DNA of 37,256 nucleotides from Hallella bergensis DSM 17361. Its GTDB lineage: Bacteria > Bacteroidota > Bacteroidia > Bacteroidales > Bacteroidaceae. How positions within the stretch are numbered: position 1 is the first letter of the stretch; every line of letters begins with the position of its first letter. Shown here in pieces: positions 24,788 to 33,303 of the stretch. A model generated the notes under the pieces. The model did not search any database. It was not told the DNA's origin and saw only the letters and a list, made by a program, of their open reading frames with translations. A program made the translations under genes and the position numbers. The stretch is taken from contig NZ_GG704782.1 in NCBI RefSeq assembly GCF_000160535.1, positions 187,868 through 225,123 of the forward strand, read 5' to 3'.

Positions 24788-26434
24788 ATGAATAACAAAA
24801 GCCTCCTTATACCATTATTATGTTTTCTTATCTTCGTACCAGGCTATGCCAGGGATGAGCGGATCGATTCTCTGCTCCAACGGATTGACCAGGGCATAGA
24901 CAACATTCAGCAGTATGTGGATATCAGAGAACAGCGCATTATAGAACTGAAAGGCCAATATGCCGAGGCTCCCGACGACCGACGACGCTACGACATAGCT
25001 TTCGGACTGTATGAGGAGTACAAACCATATGTCAACGATTCGGCAGTGTTCTATCTCAACAAATGCATCGCACTGGCATATCGCATGAAAGATACGTTGA
25101 GAGTGAACGAATGCCGGGCTTGGCTGGCACTACGATGCAGTAATACGGGAATGTATGACGAGGCTTTAACTGTGCTCGGCAATATCAACGAGTCGGCTTT
25201 GGACGAGTGGGGGCGTGGCATATACTACTATGCCCGTGCCCATGTCTATGGTGAACTGGCCTATTACACGCGATTGCCCGATATGAGGAGAGAATATGAC
25301 AGCCATGCCCAACACTATCGCCAGCTGGCCTTGCAGACGCTGCCCAAATACAACAACAACCGTCTCCAAATACTGGAGCAAAAGCTGCAGGCAGACAAAA
25401 AGTTCAAGGAGTCGATGGCACTTAATGATGAGTGGCTCAAGCGGGTGGAAAAGGGGTCGCACCCCTATGCGCTGGTAGCGATGTACCGCTATCTTGAATA
25501 TAAGAATGTGAATGATACCCTGCAGATGATGCGCTGGCTGGCAGAGTCGGTGTTGGCCGATGTTACCAACGGCGTCATGGATCAAGGTTCGATGTGGGAG
25601 ATGGCCAACCAGTTGTTTTTGACAGGCGATGTAGACCGCGCGTACAAATATATTGGGTTTACCAGCGATTGCGCCGCTCGTTTCGGGTCGCGGCAACGCT
25701 TGTCTCAGATTTCACCACTCCTCTCTGACATAGCCCATCGGTACAAGACGGAGAATGCGGAATACAACCGCCGGCTCAGGTTAACCTTGGTTATTATCAG
25801 TGTGATGACACTGTTGCTGCTTGCCTCGTTGCTTTATGTGAATCGTCAGCGCAGGCGATTGGCCGAGGCGCGCGACGATTTGTCTCGAACCAACGGCATG
25901 CTGTCGGGGCTCAACGACAGGTTGCGGGAATCCAATCGGCAGTTGCAGGATGCCAACCGGGTTAAGGAAGAATATGTGGGACGGTTTATGAGGTTGTGCT
26001 CCAGTTACGTAGATCGGTTGGATGATTTCCGCAGAAAGGTGGGTCGTATGCTGAAGAACCGACAGCTCGAGGAAATTCACGACCTGACCCGGTCGTCCCA
26101 GTACAAGGACCAGGAGCTGGACGAGTTGTATGCTAACTTTGACTCTGCATTCCTGCATCTGTTCCCCAATTTTGTCGATGCGTTCAACGAACTGCTGAAG
26201 CCGGAGGAGCGTGTGCTGCTTGACGACAAGCTCCGCCTTAACACCACGGTGCGCATCTTTGCACTAATACGCTTGGGAATTGACGACTCCAGTAAGATCG
26301 CTGACTTTCTACACTATTCAGTGAACACGATATACAACTATCGAGCACGAGTGAAGAATGCTTCTCTCGTCGATCGCGACACCTTCGAGGAACGGGTGAA
26401 AAACATCGGTACGGGCGAAGCAGGGAGTAGGTAG
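24788..26434 (+). CDS. Membrane-anchored DUF6377-type transcriptional regulator
   Basis: 548 residues. A signal sequence (1-21) is followed by a periplasmic helical, TPR-like region (about 25-325; for example DEALTVLGNINESALDEWGRG). One transmembrane helix follows at 331-351 (LTLVIISVMTLLLLASLLYV), then a cytoplasmic coiled coil (about 352-395) and a C-terminal helix-turn-helix (IDDSSKIADFLHYSVNTIYNYRARVK, about 498-523) like those of LuxR-type regulators. The arrangement is typical of Bacteroidota one-component sensors that pass a periplasmic signal directly to DNA. The signal and targets are unknown; the adjacent 133-residue gene and the MATE exporter downstream are candidates. It has its own promoter, with a leader of about 20 bases. 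Confidence 0.88.
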   Translation: MNNKSLLIPLLCFLIFVPGYARDERIDSLLQRIDQGIDNIQQYVDIREQRIIELKGQYAEAPDDRRRYDIAFGLYEEYKPYVNDSAVFYLNKCIALAYRMKDTLRVNECRAWLALRCSNTGMYDEALTVLGNINESALDEWGRGIYYYARAHVYGELAYYTRLPDMRREYDSHAQHYRQLALQTLPKYNNNRLQILEQKLQADKKFKESMALNDEWLKRVEKGSHPYALVAMYRYLEYKNVNDTLQMMRWLAESVLADVTNGVMDQGSMWEMANQLFLTGDVDRAYKYIGFTSDCAARFGSRQRLSQISPLLSDIAHRYKTENAEYNRRLRLTLVIISVMTLLLLASLLYVNRQRRRLAEARDDLSRTNGMLSGLNDRLRESNRQLQDANRVKEEYVGRFMRLCSSYVDRLDDFRRKVGRMLKNRQLEEIHDLTRSSQYKDQELDELYANFDSAFLHLFPNFVDAFNELLKPEERVLLDDKLRLNTTVRIFALIRLGIDDSSKIADFLHYSVNTIYNYRARVKNASLVDRDTFEERVKNIGTGEAGSR

Positions 26435-26494
26435 CCCCATACGCTCCGTATCTAAAGAATGATTCCAATTTGATTCAACCAACGTATTATCATT

Positions 26495-26896
26495 ATGTTA
26501 CAACGAGATTACTTTCTCCGTTTGATAGAAGAATTTCAAGCAGCCCTCACTAAATTCTTGGAGAAGCCTGAAGGAGACAAGAAAGATTTGGAGCTAAGGG
26601 ACCTTTACCGACAGTATGTGGGGAAGTACGATGACGTCCGCAACCTTTCTTTTGACGAGCTTATAGCCTACAGCCACGAGCAGTGGAAGGATGACGAGCG
26701 GATGGATAGGCTGAACTTTGTTGCCGAGTTGCTCTATTCCGAAGCCTGTTGCAAGGCCAACCCCTTAAGGGCAATACTCATGGAAAAGGCCTTCAAGGTC
26801 TACACATACCTCGATGCCAACAGCGGTATTATGTCGATGGAACGACGGCGGAAAATGGAAAATATCGTTAGCGAGATAGGAAACGTCAAGGAATAG
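26495..26896 (+). CDS. Hypothetical helical protein, 133 residues
   Basis: I do not recognise this family with confidence. The protein is charged, predicted almost entirely helical and cytoplasmic, with no signal peptide or membrane segment. It begins MLQRDYFLRLIEEFQAALTK and has a mid-region YVGKYDDVRNLSFDELIAYS and a tandem-helix C-terminal half (LNFVAELLYSEACCKAN), like a short TPR-type bundle. The opening resembles small proteins described as DUF6483 in other phyla, but this is only an impression. It follows the DUF6377 regulator by 60 bases on the same strand with no promoter between, so it is probably cotranscribed. It ends just before the MATE promoter. Confidence 0.75.
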   Translation: MLQRDYFLRLIEEFQAALTKFLEKPEGDKKDLELRDLYRQYVGKYDDVRNLSFDELIAYSHEQWKDDERMDRLNFVAELLYSEACCKANPLRAILMEKAFKVYTYLDANSGIMSMERRRKMENIVSEIGNVKE

Positions 26897-26899
26897 AGC

Positions 26900-26928
26900 T
26901 TGTTTCCCACGTAAAAGTGTTATCTTTG
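26900..26928 (+). promoter_or_regulatory. Promoter of the MATE transporter gene
   Basis: TTG (26900-26902), 18 bases, TATCTTTG (26921-26928), 23 bases before the ATG. It overlaps the stop of the preceding gene by only a few bases. Confidence 0.65.
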
Positions 26929-26951
26929 CACCGTTTTCAAGATAACAGACC

Positions 26952-28310
26952 ATGTCGAATATTAATGATATGACCGTAGGATCACCCACCCGGGGCATCC
27001 TGCGCTTTGCCTTGCCGTTGATTTTAGGCTACATTCTGCAACAGATGTATCATATTATCGATGCCTCCATCGTGGGGCATTGGGTTGGTGTCAATGCACT
27101 TGCAGCTGTAGGCGCATCAACATCGGTGATGTTTCTGGTGATGGGTTTCTGCAATGGAGCCTGTGCCGGCTTTGCCATTCCCATTGCACAGGCCTTTGGG
27201 GCCAAGGATTTCGCGAAGATGCGAGCCTACGTTGCCAATGCCATGCGCATTGCCTTGGTATTTGCCGTTGTCATCACCTTTCTATCGTGCATGTTGTGTT
27301 CCAGAATTTTGAAAATCGTGAACACGCCCTACGATATCTTCGACCAAGCTTGGACATTCCTATTTCTGATGTTTCTGGCCATCCCCTTCACGATTGCCTA
27401 CAATCTCCTTGCAGGGTTTATCCGTGCACTGGGCAACTCCAAGCAACCTTTTTATTTTCTCATCTTCTCATCGCTGTTTAACATCTTGCTCGATGTGGTG
27501 CTCATTATGTGGATGAACCTCGGTGTGATGGGTGCCGGTATTGCAACCTTGATGGCTCAGGGATTCTCGTCACTGCTCTGCTGGATATATATAAAAAGGA
27601 AGATGCAACTGCTTATCCCGCAGGGCAGGGAGCGGGTGTACGACAACAAGAAGATAAGTATTCTTCTCAACAATGGTGTGCCCATGGGACTGCAGTTCAG
27701 CATTACCGGTATCGGCATCATCATGCTTCAAAGTGCCAACAATGCCTTGGGCACAGTATATGTTGCTTCGTTTACAGCAGCCATGCGTATCAAATATCTC
27801 TTCACCTGTGTATTCGAGAATACCGGGATGGCCATGGCTACCTACTGTGGACAGAACATTGGTGCAGGAAAAGTGGTGCGTATCAAGCAGGGCGTCTATT
27901 CAGCCATCAAGGTGATGATGGTTTATTTTGTCTTCACCGTGCTCATTATCTATCCCTTTGCCGACGATATGATGATGATGTTTGTCAGTGCTGATGAGCA
28001 CATGGTTATCGAAAACGCAGCTTTGCTCATGCGCATAGCCAGTTATTTCTTTCCCATGCTTGGGTTGCTCACCATCTTCCGTTATAGCATTCAGGGACTG
28101 GGATACAGCAACCTTTCGATGCTTTCGGGTGTTATGGAAATGATAGCGCGATGTGGAGTGAGCTTATGGTTAGTACCGGCGTTGGCCTTTACGGGTGTTT
28201 GCTTGGGCGACCCCGTGGCATGGGTGGCTGCCGATCTCTTCCTCATCCCGGCTTTCATCATGCTTTACAAGAGGCTGAAGGCAAAGGTTTCTGTCAGCCC
28301 ACAAATATAG
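26952..28310 (+). CDS. MATE family efflux transporter
   Basis: 452-residue integral membrane exporter with about twelve transmembrane helices in two MatE repeats, expected to expel cationic drugs or metabolites in exchange for Na+ or H+. The first repeat opens with GSPTRGILRFALPLILGYIL and contains QQMYHIIDASIVGHWVG. The second opens near NNGVPMGLQFSITGIG (about residues 238-253). Length and layout are normal. It is transcribed from its own promoter and ends 6 bases from the convergent alpha/beta hydrolase stop, with no separate terminator visible between them. Confidence 0.95.
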   Translation: MSNINDMTVGSPTRGILRFALPLILGYILQQMYHIIDASIVGHWVGVNALAAVGASTSVMFLVMGFCNGACAGFAIPIAQAFGAKDFAKMRAYVANAMRIALVFAVVITFLSCMLCSRILKIVNTPYDIFDQAWTFLFLMFLAIPFTIAYNLLAGFIRALGNSKQPFYFLIFSSLFNILLDVVLIMWMNLGVMGAGIATLMAQGFSSLLCWIYIKRKMQLLIPQGRERVYDNKKISILLNNGVPMGLQFSITGIGIIMLQSANNALGTVYVASFTAAMRIKYLFTCVFENTGMAMATYCGQNIGAGKVVRIKQGVYSAIKVMMVYFVFTVLIIYPFADDMMMMFVSADEHMVIENAALLMRIASYFFPMLGLLTIFRYSIQGLGYSNLSMLSGVMEMIARCGVSLWLVPALAFTGVCLGDPVAWVAADLFLIPAFIMLYKRLKAKVSVSPQI

Positions 28311-28316
28311 TGCACC

Positions 28317-29273
28317 CTACAGATACCGCTCCACAAAACTCCTTACTTTTTCGGTATACTCCTTCTGATGGTCTTGGTAGCTCATGGCATGTGCCGACCC
28401 CCGTCCTATATACAATTCCTTGGGTTCGGTTTTGACTTGATAGAGGTCGTATACCATCGATGTTGGCACAAACGTGTCCTCATCTCCATGAATAAAGAGC
28501 ATGGGCTTATGGCATTTTTTCACCTGCTCCAAGGGAGAAGCCTCGCCAAACGACCAGCCATATAGCAGGTTGCACAGCAGCGAAGTGGTGTACATGATAG
28601 GAAACTCGGGTATACCAAACTGTTCTTTGAGTTGCGCCCTGAACTCTTCCCATACCGAGCTATAGCCACAGTCCTCTACAAAGCATTTGACCGATGCAGG
28701 CGTACTGTCGCCCGACACGCCCATTGTTGTCGCAGCCCCCATCGACACGCCGTGCACCACAATCGATGCGGCATCAGTGCTGTCGCGCCACAACGAGTCT
28801 GCTATCGCTATCCATCGATGTACATCGGCACGATCCTTCCAGCCCATCTGAATCACCTTTCCCTCACTTTTTCCATGAGCATGGAGATCGGGCAGTAGCA
28901 CGTTGAAGCCCAAGTCGTGGTGATACATATATCCCAAATACATGATATCCGCAGCATTGGATGTATATCCGTGAACCACCACAGCCGTGCGATTGCAATC
29001 TTCTCTTGCCGGGATATACATCGCATGGTGTTGCTCGCCGTTATCCATCGTCACGAAAGTGTCGCGCAGGGCACTCACTTGTCGGAGAGAGTCGCACCAC
29101 GGTTTTATCTCAGGATAATCGGCGTATAGCTTTTTGTACATCTTCTCATAGGAGCGAGTGTCGTTGTCGTCGGGCGTGAGCGAATACGAGAGCATGTATA
29201 TACTGCCGCCCAACAGAACCAAAAATACCAGTCCCACTATCACCATGAGCCAGCCCATCCATTTATGTTTCAT
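28317..29273 (-). CDS. Membrane-anchored alpha/beta hydrolase
   Basis: 318 residues. One N-terminal transmembrane helix (about 8-29) anchors a soluble alpha/beta-hydrolase domain, probably facing the periplasm. The oxyanion/HG motif is VVVHGYTSNA. The nucleophile elbow is GVSMGA with Ser177, followed by HGDEDTFVP with Asp266 and GSAHAM with His295, so the catalytic triad is complete. The closest families are uncharacterised esterase/BAAT-like proteins; the substrate is unknown. The start ATG at 29273 overlaps the end of the upstream yitT gene by 11 bases, so the two are translationally linked. No promoter of its own is visible. Confidence 0.92.
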   Translation of the reverse strand: MKHKWMGWLMVIVGLVFLVLLGGSIYMLSYSLTPDDNDTRSYEKMYKKLYADYPEIKPWCDSLRQVSALRDTFVTMDNGEQHHAMYIPAREDCNRTAVVVHGYTSNAADIMYLGYMYHHDLGFNVLLPDLHAHGKSEGKVIQMGWKDRADVHRWIAIADSLWRDSTDAASIVVHGVSMGAATTMGVSGDSTPASVKCFVEDCGYSSVWEEFRAQLKEQFGIPEFPIMYTTSLLCNLLYGWSFGEASPLEQVKKCHKPMLFIHGDEDTFVPTSMVYDLYQVKTEPKELYIGRGSAHAMSYQDHQKEYTEKVRSFVERYL

Positions 29274-30213
29274 TTGAGTATTTCTTTCCTAATTGTCGGT
29301 TAATTTCTTCGATTCTCATTTTTCTCCTTACTCTCACACGGTCGAATCCCTGTCCATACGCGCCGATCACAGCACTCTGCGCCACAAAGGCTTCAGGGTC
29401 AATCTCGTTGATCAGGTCGAAGATAAACGCCGACTCGCTCCTTTTTGCAATACAGAAAATCACCTTGATATCCTTTTTGGAATAAAACCCATTGCCGTTC
29501 AGGGTTGTGCAACCCCGTGAAGCAATCTTGTTGATGGCTTCGCCAATCTCCTGAAACTTGTCAGAGACAATGAAGAACTGCACGCTTTGCCGCAGGCTGT
29601 TGACAACATAATCCACACAGAATGCAATCACGAACAACAGTACATAACTGTAGAGCACCTTCTCCCAGTCTCGAAGCACCAGATAACTCGACGTGATGAT
29701 GGTTACGTCGCATAACAAGATGATGCGACCCAACGACACATCGCGGTACTTGTGAATGATGGCTGCCACAACATCTGACCCGCCGGTGCTGCCTCCCGAC
29801 GACAATCCCAGTCCAACGCTGACTCCCATAAAGACACCTCCAACAATGCAAGCCATAAATTTCTGATCAGCCAGCAGGTGAAGTTCCGCGGGAATATATT
29901 GCTGAGCCATCGCAGTGCCAATGGTGAAAACAGTTACGGCATAGATCGTCTTGGCACAGAACTTCCATCCCAACACACGCAGGGCAACGAAGAGCAACAA
30001 TGCGTTCAATACAAAATAGGTGTCTTGCACAGGTATTCCCGTACCCCAATAGACGACAGAAGCAATACCCACAATGCCGCCCATCGTGATTTCGTTGGGC
30101 AACAGGAACAAGTTGAGGCTTATCACACCCAGCAACATGGCAATGGCAAGGATGAGATAATCGTGTATGGTGCGGTAAATGGCCTTATGATTCCGGTGCT
30201 GTATTTCCATCAT
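29263..30213 (-). CDS. YitT family membrane protein (DUF161/DUF2179), paralogue 2
   Basis: 316-residue inner-membrane protein, second copy of this family in the window. It shares with the first copy the segments EITMGGIVGIAS, SSGGSTGGSD and the C-terminal DUF2179 domain (CTTLNGNGFYSKKDIKV; SAVIGAYGQGFDRVRV). It diverges in the middle hydrophobic region, so the two are old paralogues rather than a recent duplication. It is first in an operon with the alpha/beta hydrolase, its coding end overlapping the hydrolase start by 11 bases. Start ATG at 30213 or 30210. A promoter lies about 95 bases upstream. The transported compound is unknown. Confidence 0.92.
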   Translation of the reverse strand: MMEIQHRNHKAIYRTIHDYLILAIAMLLGVISLNLFLLPNEITMGGIVGIASVVYWGTGIPVQDTYFVLNALLLFVALRVLGWKFCAKTIYAVTVFTIGTAMAQQYIPAELHLLADQKFMACIVGGVFMGVSVGLGLSSGGSTGGSDVVAAIIHKYRDVSLGRIILLCDVTIITSSYLVLRDWEKVLYSYVLLFVIAFCVDYVVNSLRQSVQFFIVSDKFQEIGEAINKIASRGCTTLNGNGFYSKKDIKVIFCIAKRSESAFIFDLINEIDPEAFVAQSAVIGAYGQGFDRVRVRRKMRIEEINRQLGKKYSNET

Positions 30214-30308
30214 TGCAAGATAAGGTTATCTGTGTCATTCGATGTCCTATATCCAAGGGAATGAGGGCTTTCGGATTTCCCGCCGGCATCCCCGTGTCAA
30301 ATCTTGTA

Positions 30309-30339
30309 CAAAAATAGCGAAATAATATCTACACGGCAA
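30309..30339 (-). promoter_or_regulatory. Promoter of the yitT2-hydrolase operon
   Basis: TTG (30337-30339), 20 bases, TATTTTTG (30309-30316) on the minus strand, giving a leader of about 90 bases. Confidence 0.6.
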
Positions 30340-30391
30340 GGATTTATCCTAAAAATATCGATTCTCAACGACCTATCTCTAATCTTTTTAG

Positions 30392-30399
30392 TACCTTTG
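30392..30399 (+). promoter_or_regulatory. -7 promoter element of argS
   Basis: TACCTTTG, 43 bases before the chosen argS ATG. No TTG at -33. It is divergent from the yitT2 promoter. Confidence 0.5.
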
Positions 30400-30441
30400 C
30401 AACACTCACTTATGAATAACAAACATACACCGGTAAAATCG

Positions 30442-32259
30442 ATGAATATTGAAAAGGCAATCAGTTCCGCAGTCCTCAAGGCTGTCAGCGAACTCTATGG
30501 GCAGGATGTGCCTGCAGACAAGATTCAACTTCAAAAAACCAAGGCTAATTTCGAAGGTAACCTTACACTTGTGGTTTTCCCCTTCCTGAAACTCTCCCGC
30601 AAGAAACCGGAAGACACGGCCAAGGAAATTGGTAGCGTCCTCGTGCGCGAATGCCAAGCCGTAGCAGACTTCAACGCTGTGGGAGGATTCCTCAATCTGG
30701 TCATTGCTCCCGACGCATGGATAGCCCTTCTCAATGATATAAATGCCGATGCGAAGTATGGCGAGACACCCGTCTCGGCCGACAGCAAGCTTGTGATGAT
30801 AGAGTATTCATCGCCAAACACCAACAAACCGCTCCACTTGGGCCATGTTCGCAACAACCTTCTGGGTTGGAGCTTGGCTAAAATCATGGAGGCCAACGGC
30901 AACAAGGTGGTGAAAACCAATATTGTGAACGACCGCGGCATACACATCTGCAAATCGATGCTTGCCTGGAAGAAGTGGGGCAACAATGCCACTCCCGAGT
31001 CGGCCGGCAAGAAGGGCGACCATCTCATCGGCGACTACTATGTGGCTTTCGACAAGCATTACCGTGAGGAAGTGGCAGAATTGAAGGCTCAACTCATGGC
31101 CGAGGGACTCGGCGAGGAGGAGGCCGAGGAGAAAGCCAAGGCCGACGCTCCGCTTATTCGTGAGGCCCGCGAGATGCTCGTGAAGTGGGAGCAGGGCGAT
31201 CCGGAAGTGCGCGAACTGTGGCAAACCATGAACAACTGGGTGTATGCCGGCTTTGACGAGACCTATAAGGCACTCGGTGTGAGTTTCGACAAGATATATT
31301 ACGAATCAAAAACATACCTCGAGGGAAAGAAAAAGGTAGAAGAAGGACTCGAAAAAGGGCTCTTCTTCAGGAAAGAAGATAACAGTGTATGGGCTGACCT
31401 GACCAATGAAGGTCTTGACCAGAAACTGTTGCTTCGATCCGATGGCACCAGCGTCTACATGACCCAGGACATCGGCACGGCCGACCTGAGGTTCAAGGAC
31501 TATCCCATCGACAAGATGATTTATGTTGTGGGCAACGAGCAGAACTATCATTTCCAGGTGCTCTCCATCCTTTTGGATCGCCTCGGCTTCAAGTGGGGCA
31601 AGGATTTGGTTCACTTTTCCTATGGCATGGTCGAGCTTCCCAACGGCAAGATGAAGAGTCGCGAGGGCACCGTGGTCGATGCCGACGACCTTATCGAAAC
31701 CATGATTGAGGATGCCCGCAGAACCAGTGACGAACTTGGCAAGTTCCACGACATGGCCGAAGAGGAAAAGCAGGAGGTTGCCCGCATTGTTGGACTGGGT
31801 GCCTTGAAGTACTTTATTCTCAAGGTAGATGCCCGCAAGAATATGCTCTTCAACCCAGAGGAGTCGATCGATTTCAACGGGAACACGGGTCCTTTCATCC
31901 AGTACACCCATGCGCGCATCCGTTCCATCTTGCGTAAGGCTGAAGCCGAGGGCATCACTATCCCCGCCGAATTGCCTGCCGACTCTCCTCTGAACGAGAA
32001 GGAGATAAGCCTCATTCAGAAGTTAGACGAGTTTAAGGTGGCCGTGAAGGATGCCGGCGAGAACTACAACCCGGCCGGAATAGCCAACTATTGCTATGAA
32101 CTCACCAAGGACTTCAACCAGTTCTACCATGACTATAGCATTCTCAATGCTGACACCGAAGCCCAGAAAATTACGCGTTTGGTACTGGCCGCGAATGTTG
32201 CCAAAACCATTAAGAATGCCATGGAGCTATTGGGAATTGAGGTGCCGGAAAGAATGTAG
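30442..32259 (+). CDS. argS: Arginyl-tRNA synthetase
   Basis: 605-residue class I synthetase charging tRNA-Arg. The N-terminal Add-1 domain begins MNIEKAISSAVLKAV; the start at 30442 is chosen because it matches this domain and lies about 37 bases after the expected transcript start. The ATG at 30412 in the same frame would add ten residues, and the longer frame to 30304 crosses the promoter. The HIGH-type motif is HLGH in SSPNTNKPLHLGHVRNNLLG, and the KMSKS position reads GKMKSREGT, the usual arginine-enzyme variation. The C-terminal DALR anticodon-binding domain includes FIQYTHARIRSILRKA and ends ELLGIEVPERM. It is followed by tandem AT-rich repeats. Confidence 0.97.
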   Translation: MNIEKAISSAVLKAVSELYGQDVPADKIQLQKTKANFEGNLTLVVFPFLKLSRKKPEDTAKEIGSVLVRECQAVADFNAVGGFLNLVIAPDAWIALLNDINADAKYGETPVSADSKLVMIEYSSPNTNKPLHLGHVRNNLLGWSLAKIMEANGNKVVKTNIVNDRGIHICKSMLAWKKWGNNATPESAGKKGDHLIGDYYVAFDKHYREEVAELKAQLMAEGLGEEEAEEKAKADAPLIREAREMLVKWEQGDPEVRELWQTMNNWVYAGFDETYKALGVSFDKIYYESKTYLEGKKKVEEGLEKGLFFRKEDNSVWADLTNEGLDQKLLLRSDGTSVYMTQDIGTADLRFKDYPIDKMIYVVGNEQNYHFQVLSILLDRLGFKWGKDLVHFSYGMVELPNGKMKSREGTVVDADDLIETMIEDARRTSDELGKFHDMAEEEKQEVARIVGLGALKYFILKVDARKNMLFNPEESIDFNGNTGPFIQYTHARIRSILRKAEAEGITIPAELPADSPLNEKEISLIQKLDEFKVAVKDAGENYNPAGIANYCYELTKDFNQFYHDYSILNADTEAQKITRLVLAANVAKTIKNAMELLGIEVPERM

Positions 32260-32346
32260 CAATTCAAAATTCATAATTCATAATTCATAATTGGCTAACG
32301 CGTTTGCAATTCAAAATTCATAATTCAAAATTAGCTGGCGCGTTGG
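32260..32346. repeat. Tandem AT-rich repeat (47 and 40 bases)
   Basis: Copy 1 at 32260-32306 and copy 2 at 32307-32346 both start CAATTCAAAATTCATAATTCA and end in a GGCTAACGCGTTTG / AGCTGGCGCGTTGG block. Copy 1 has one extra 7-base TAATTCA unit. They lie immediately after the argS stop codon. Confidence 0.8.
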
Positions 32347-32429
32347 CAATTTACCATTGCTTATACCTCATTCTTCCCTCTTCATTCTTAACTCTTAATT
32401 CTTCACTCATAACTCTTCCCTTATAATTT

Positions 32430-32894
32430 ATGCTTCAAAACCCTCCAGATTATCGCCACGACACAGTGCTGCCCCTGCCGCCAGAAGTAAAAGCCAACGC
32501 TTGGGCCGTTGATGCAGCCTGCTCCGGCAATCCCGGGCCCATGGAATACCGTTGTATCGATCTTGCGACCGGCGCACAGGTGTTCCATTATGGCCCCGTA
32601 CACGGGACAAACAATATTGGAGAATTTCTTGCCATTGTGCACGCCTTGGCGCTGATGGACAAACAGGGCATCAAGGACAAGGTCATTTATTCCGACTCCT
32701 ACAATGCCATTCTATGGGTTAAGAAGAAAAAATGCAAGACCAAGCTTGAGCGTAATGCCAAGACCGAACAGTTATATCAGGTCATTGCCCGTGCCGAACA
32801 GTGGCTACGTGCACACGCCGTCACCACACCGGTTATTAAATGGGAAACCCAAAAATGGGGCGAGATTCCTGCCGACTTCGGTAATAAAAGATAA
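32430..32894 (+). CDS. Ribonuclease H domain protein (RNase HI-like)
   Basis: 154-residue RNase H-fold endonuclease, predicted to cut RNA in RNA-DNA hybrids. The four carboxylates are all present: Asp28 (AVDAACSGNPGP), Glu65 (NNIGEFLAIVHAL), Asp89 (IYSDSYNAILW) and Asp149 (GEIPADFGNK). The closest relatives I recall in Bacteroidota carry a viroplasmin-like RNA-binding domain before the catalytic domain. Here only 22 poorly conserved residues precede it, so this is either the short form or a lineage that lost that domain. The start ATG at 32430 follows the AT-rich repeat and a pyrimidine-rich stretch; no promoter was recognised, and no terminator follows. Confidence 0.9.
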   Translation: MLQNPPDYRHDTVLPLPPEVKANAWAVDAACSGNPGPMEYRCIDLATGAQVFHYGPVHGTNNIGEFLAIVHALALMDKQGIKDKVIYSDSYNAILWVKKKKCKTKLERNAKTEQLYQVIARAEQWLRAHAVTTPVIKWETQKWGEIPADFGNKR

Positions 32895-33303
32895 GCACCA
32901 ACCCTCTGTAGGGGCATCCGATTTTCTTCATTGATTTCATCTTTTGGCTTCTTCGTTATCGTTTGACGAACGATAGACGCATGCATGCCGTCCGCAAGAC
33001 AGTCGTCTGACGGCCGAAGTACGCTTGTATGTCGTCCGCAAGACGCTTTTGCTGAAACCTAATGACTATCGCGAAAGACACCCTTTCCACCGTCGTTTCT
33101 TGTTGATGCTGCAGCCCATGCCAAATGTTAAAATAAGGCTTAACATGAAAAATGTTTGCGAAATAATTTGGTTTATATTATAAACTTGTTTATATTTGCA
33201 GCGTAAACAAGTTTGAGACAGGAAAGGATCCGGCCTGCCGCCAAGTTGTTTGCTGAGCGTTTACATCACAAAATCATTCACTTACAACTTAAAAAGAAAA
33301 ACG
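32895..33303. other. Intergenic region with direct repeats and a regulated promoter
   Basis: 409 bases without a gene. A 7-bp hairpin is at 32957-32963 / 32969-32975. Two near-identical 14-base direct repeats (GCCGTCCGCAAGAC at 32987-33000 and GTCGTCCGCAAGAC at 33031-33044) flank a segment resembling the repeat near 21.6 kb. The promoter and operator of the following operon are at 33167-33215. Confidence 0.6.
33167..33215 (+). promoter_or_regulatory. Promoter with operator-like inverted repeat upstream of the membrane protein/regulator operon
   Basis: TTTG (33167-33170), 20 bases, TATATTTG (33191-33198). A perfect 11-bp inverted repeat (33182-33192 / 33204-33214, 11-base spacer) brackets the -7 element. 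Each arm is itself near-palindromic (TAAACTTGTTTA and TAAACAAGTTT), so two dimer sites about 23 bases apart are plausible. The winged-helix protein of the same operon is the obvious candidate ligand (inference). Confidence 0.7.

Noticed and set aside
24651..28310. A novel defence or secretion island around the DUF6377 regulator
   Set aside because: All neighbours are ordinary transport or housekeeping genes; there are no nucleases, toxins, integrases or base-composition shifts to suggest transfer.
32260..33050. CRISPR array
   Set aside because: The repeats are two tandem AT-rich copies and a pair of short direct repeats, without regular unique spacers or cas genes.
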